Shown: one piece after another, positions 63,933 to 64,000 of the stretch | How the letters are laid out: each line of letters begins with the position of its first letter | Numbering within the stretch: the stretch's first letter is position 1 | Source of the DNA: Petrosia ficiformis | Lineage: Eukaryota > Porifera > Demospongiae > Haplosclerida > Petrosiidae | DNA length: 64,000 bases | Direction: 5' to 3' | Assembly (NCBI GenBank): GCA_947044365.1 | Contig: OX345649.1 | Location: 4,485,905-4,549,904, forward strand | Program-made: the position numbers and the translations under genes | Notes under the pieces: generated by a model | Database searches by the model: none | What the model saw: the letters and a program-made list of their open reading frames with translations, nothing else | What the model was told of the DNA's origin: nothing

Positions 63933-64000
63933 GTAACTGAACCAGGCTCTATATTAGCATTGTTATATTTAATATAATGTATCTATCTATACATACCTTC

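Overview
This is animal nuclear DNA: AT-rich, with intron-split genes using GT-AG splice sites, many microsatellites and minisatellites, and MITE-type DNA transposons. The proteins (an ABCC transporter and two huge Ig-rich adhesion GPCRs) point to an early-branching metazoan. A demosponge such as Amphimedon is my best guess, but that is inference. All three genes are on the + strand. I rebuilt exons by hand from splice sites, reading-frame phase and protein similarity; every junction keeps frame.

Layout. (1) About 396-15676: the 3' part, 23 exons, of an ABCC4/MRP4-like transporter. Its 5' end lies upstream of the window. (2) 15882-44686, only 205 bp downstream: a complete 48-exon gene for a predicted 3805-residue adhesion GPCR. 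Order: signal peptide, 26 Ig-like domains, EGF, a 27th Ig, HRM-like region, GAIN/GPS, 7TM, long cytoplasmic tail. (3) 45713 to beyond the end: a paralogue with signal peptide, NIDO domain, 23 Ig domains, EGF (before the last Ig), HRM and start of GAIN. Its GPS and 7TM fall outside the window.

The most unusual feature is a higher-order array inside both receptors. A four-domain block (Ig types A-B-C-D, one exon each, about 1.95 kb with introns) is repeated 3 times in gene 2 and about 5 times in gene 3. Each array ends with a variant A-B-C-E block. Exons are nearly identical between blocks and introns are repeated too. Ectodomain Ig exons are almost all phase 1-1, so blocks can be gained, lost or skipped without breaking frame. 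Types D and E, and three other domains, lack the canonical Ig cysteines. Gene 3 shows an internal deletion scar, array-wide fixation of a 12-nt indel and patchy exon identity to gene 2. Together these suggest a rapidly evolving, recombining surface receptor pair. A role in self/non-self or microbial recognition is a hypothesis only.

The introns hold the other notable material. Two satellites in the ABCC gene were built from its own splice sites, one from a donor and one from an acceptor. There are several TIR elements, including a hAT-like MITE with a perfect 8-bp target duplication, an element with a RecQ-helicase-like fragment nested in another MITE, and a perfect-TIR element nested in a second element. 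No tRNA, rRNA, CRISPR or prokaryotic feature was seen.
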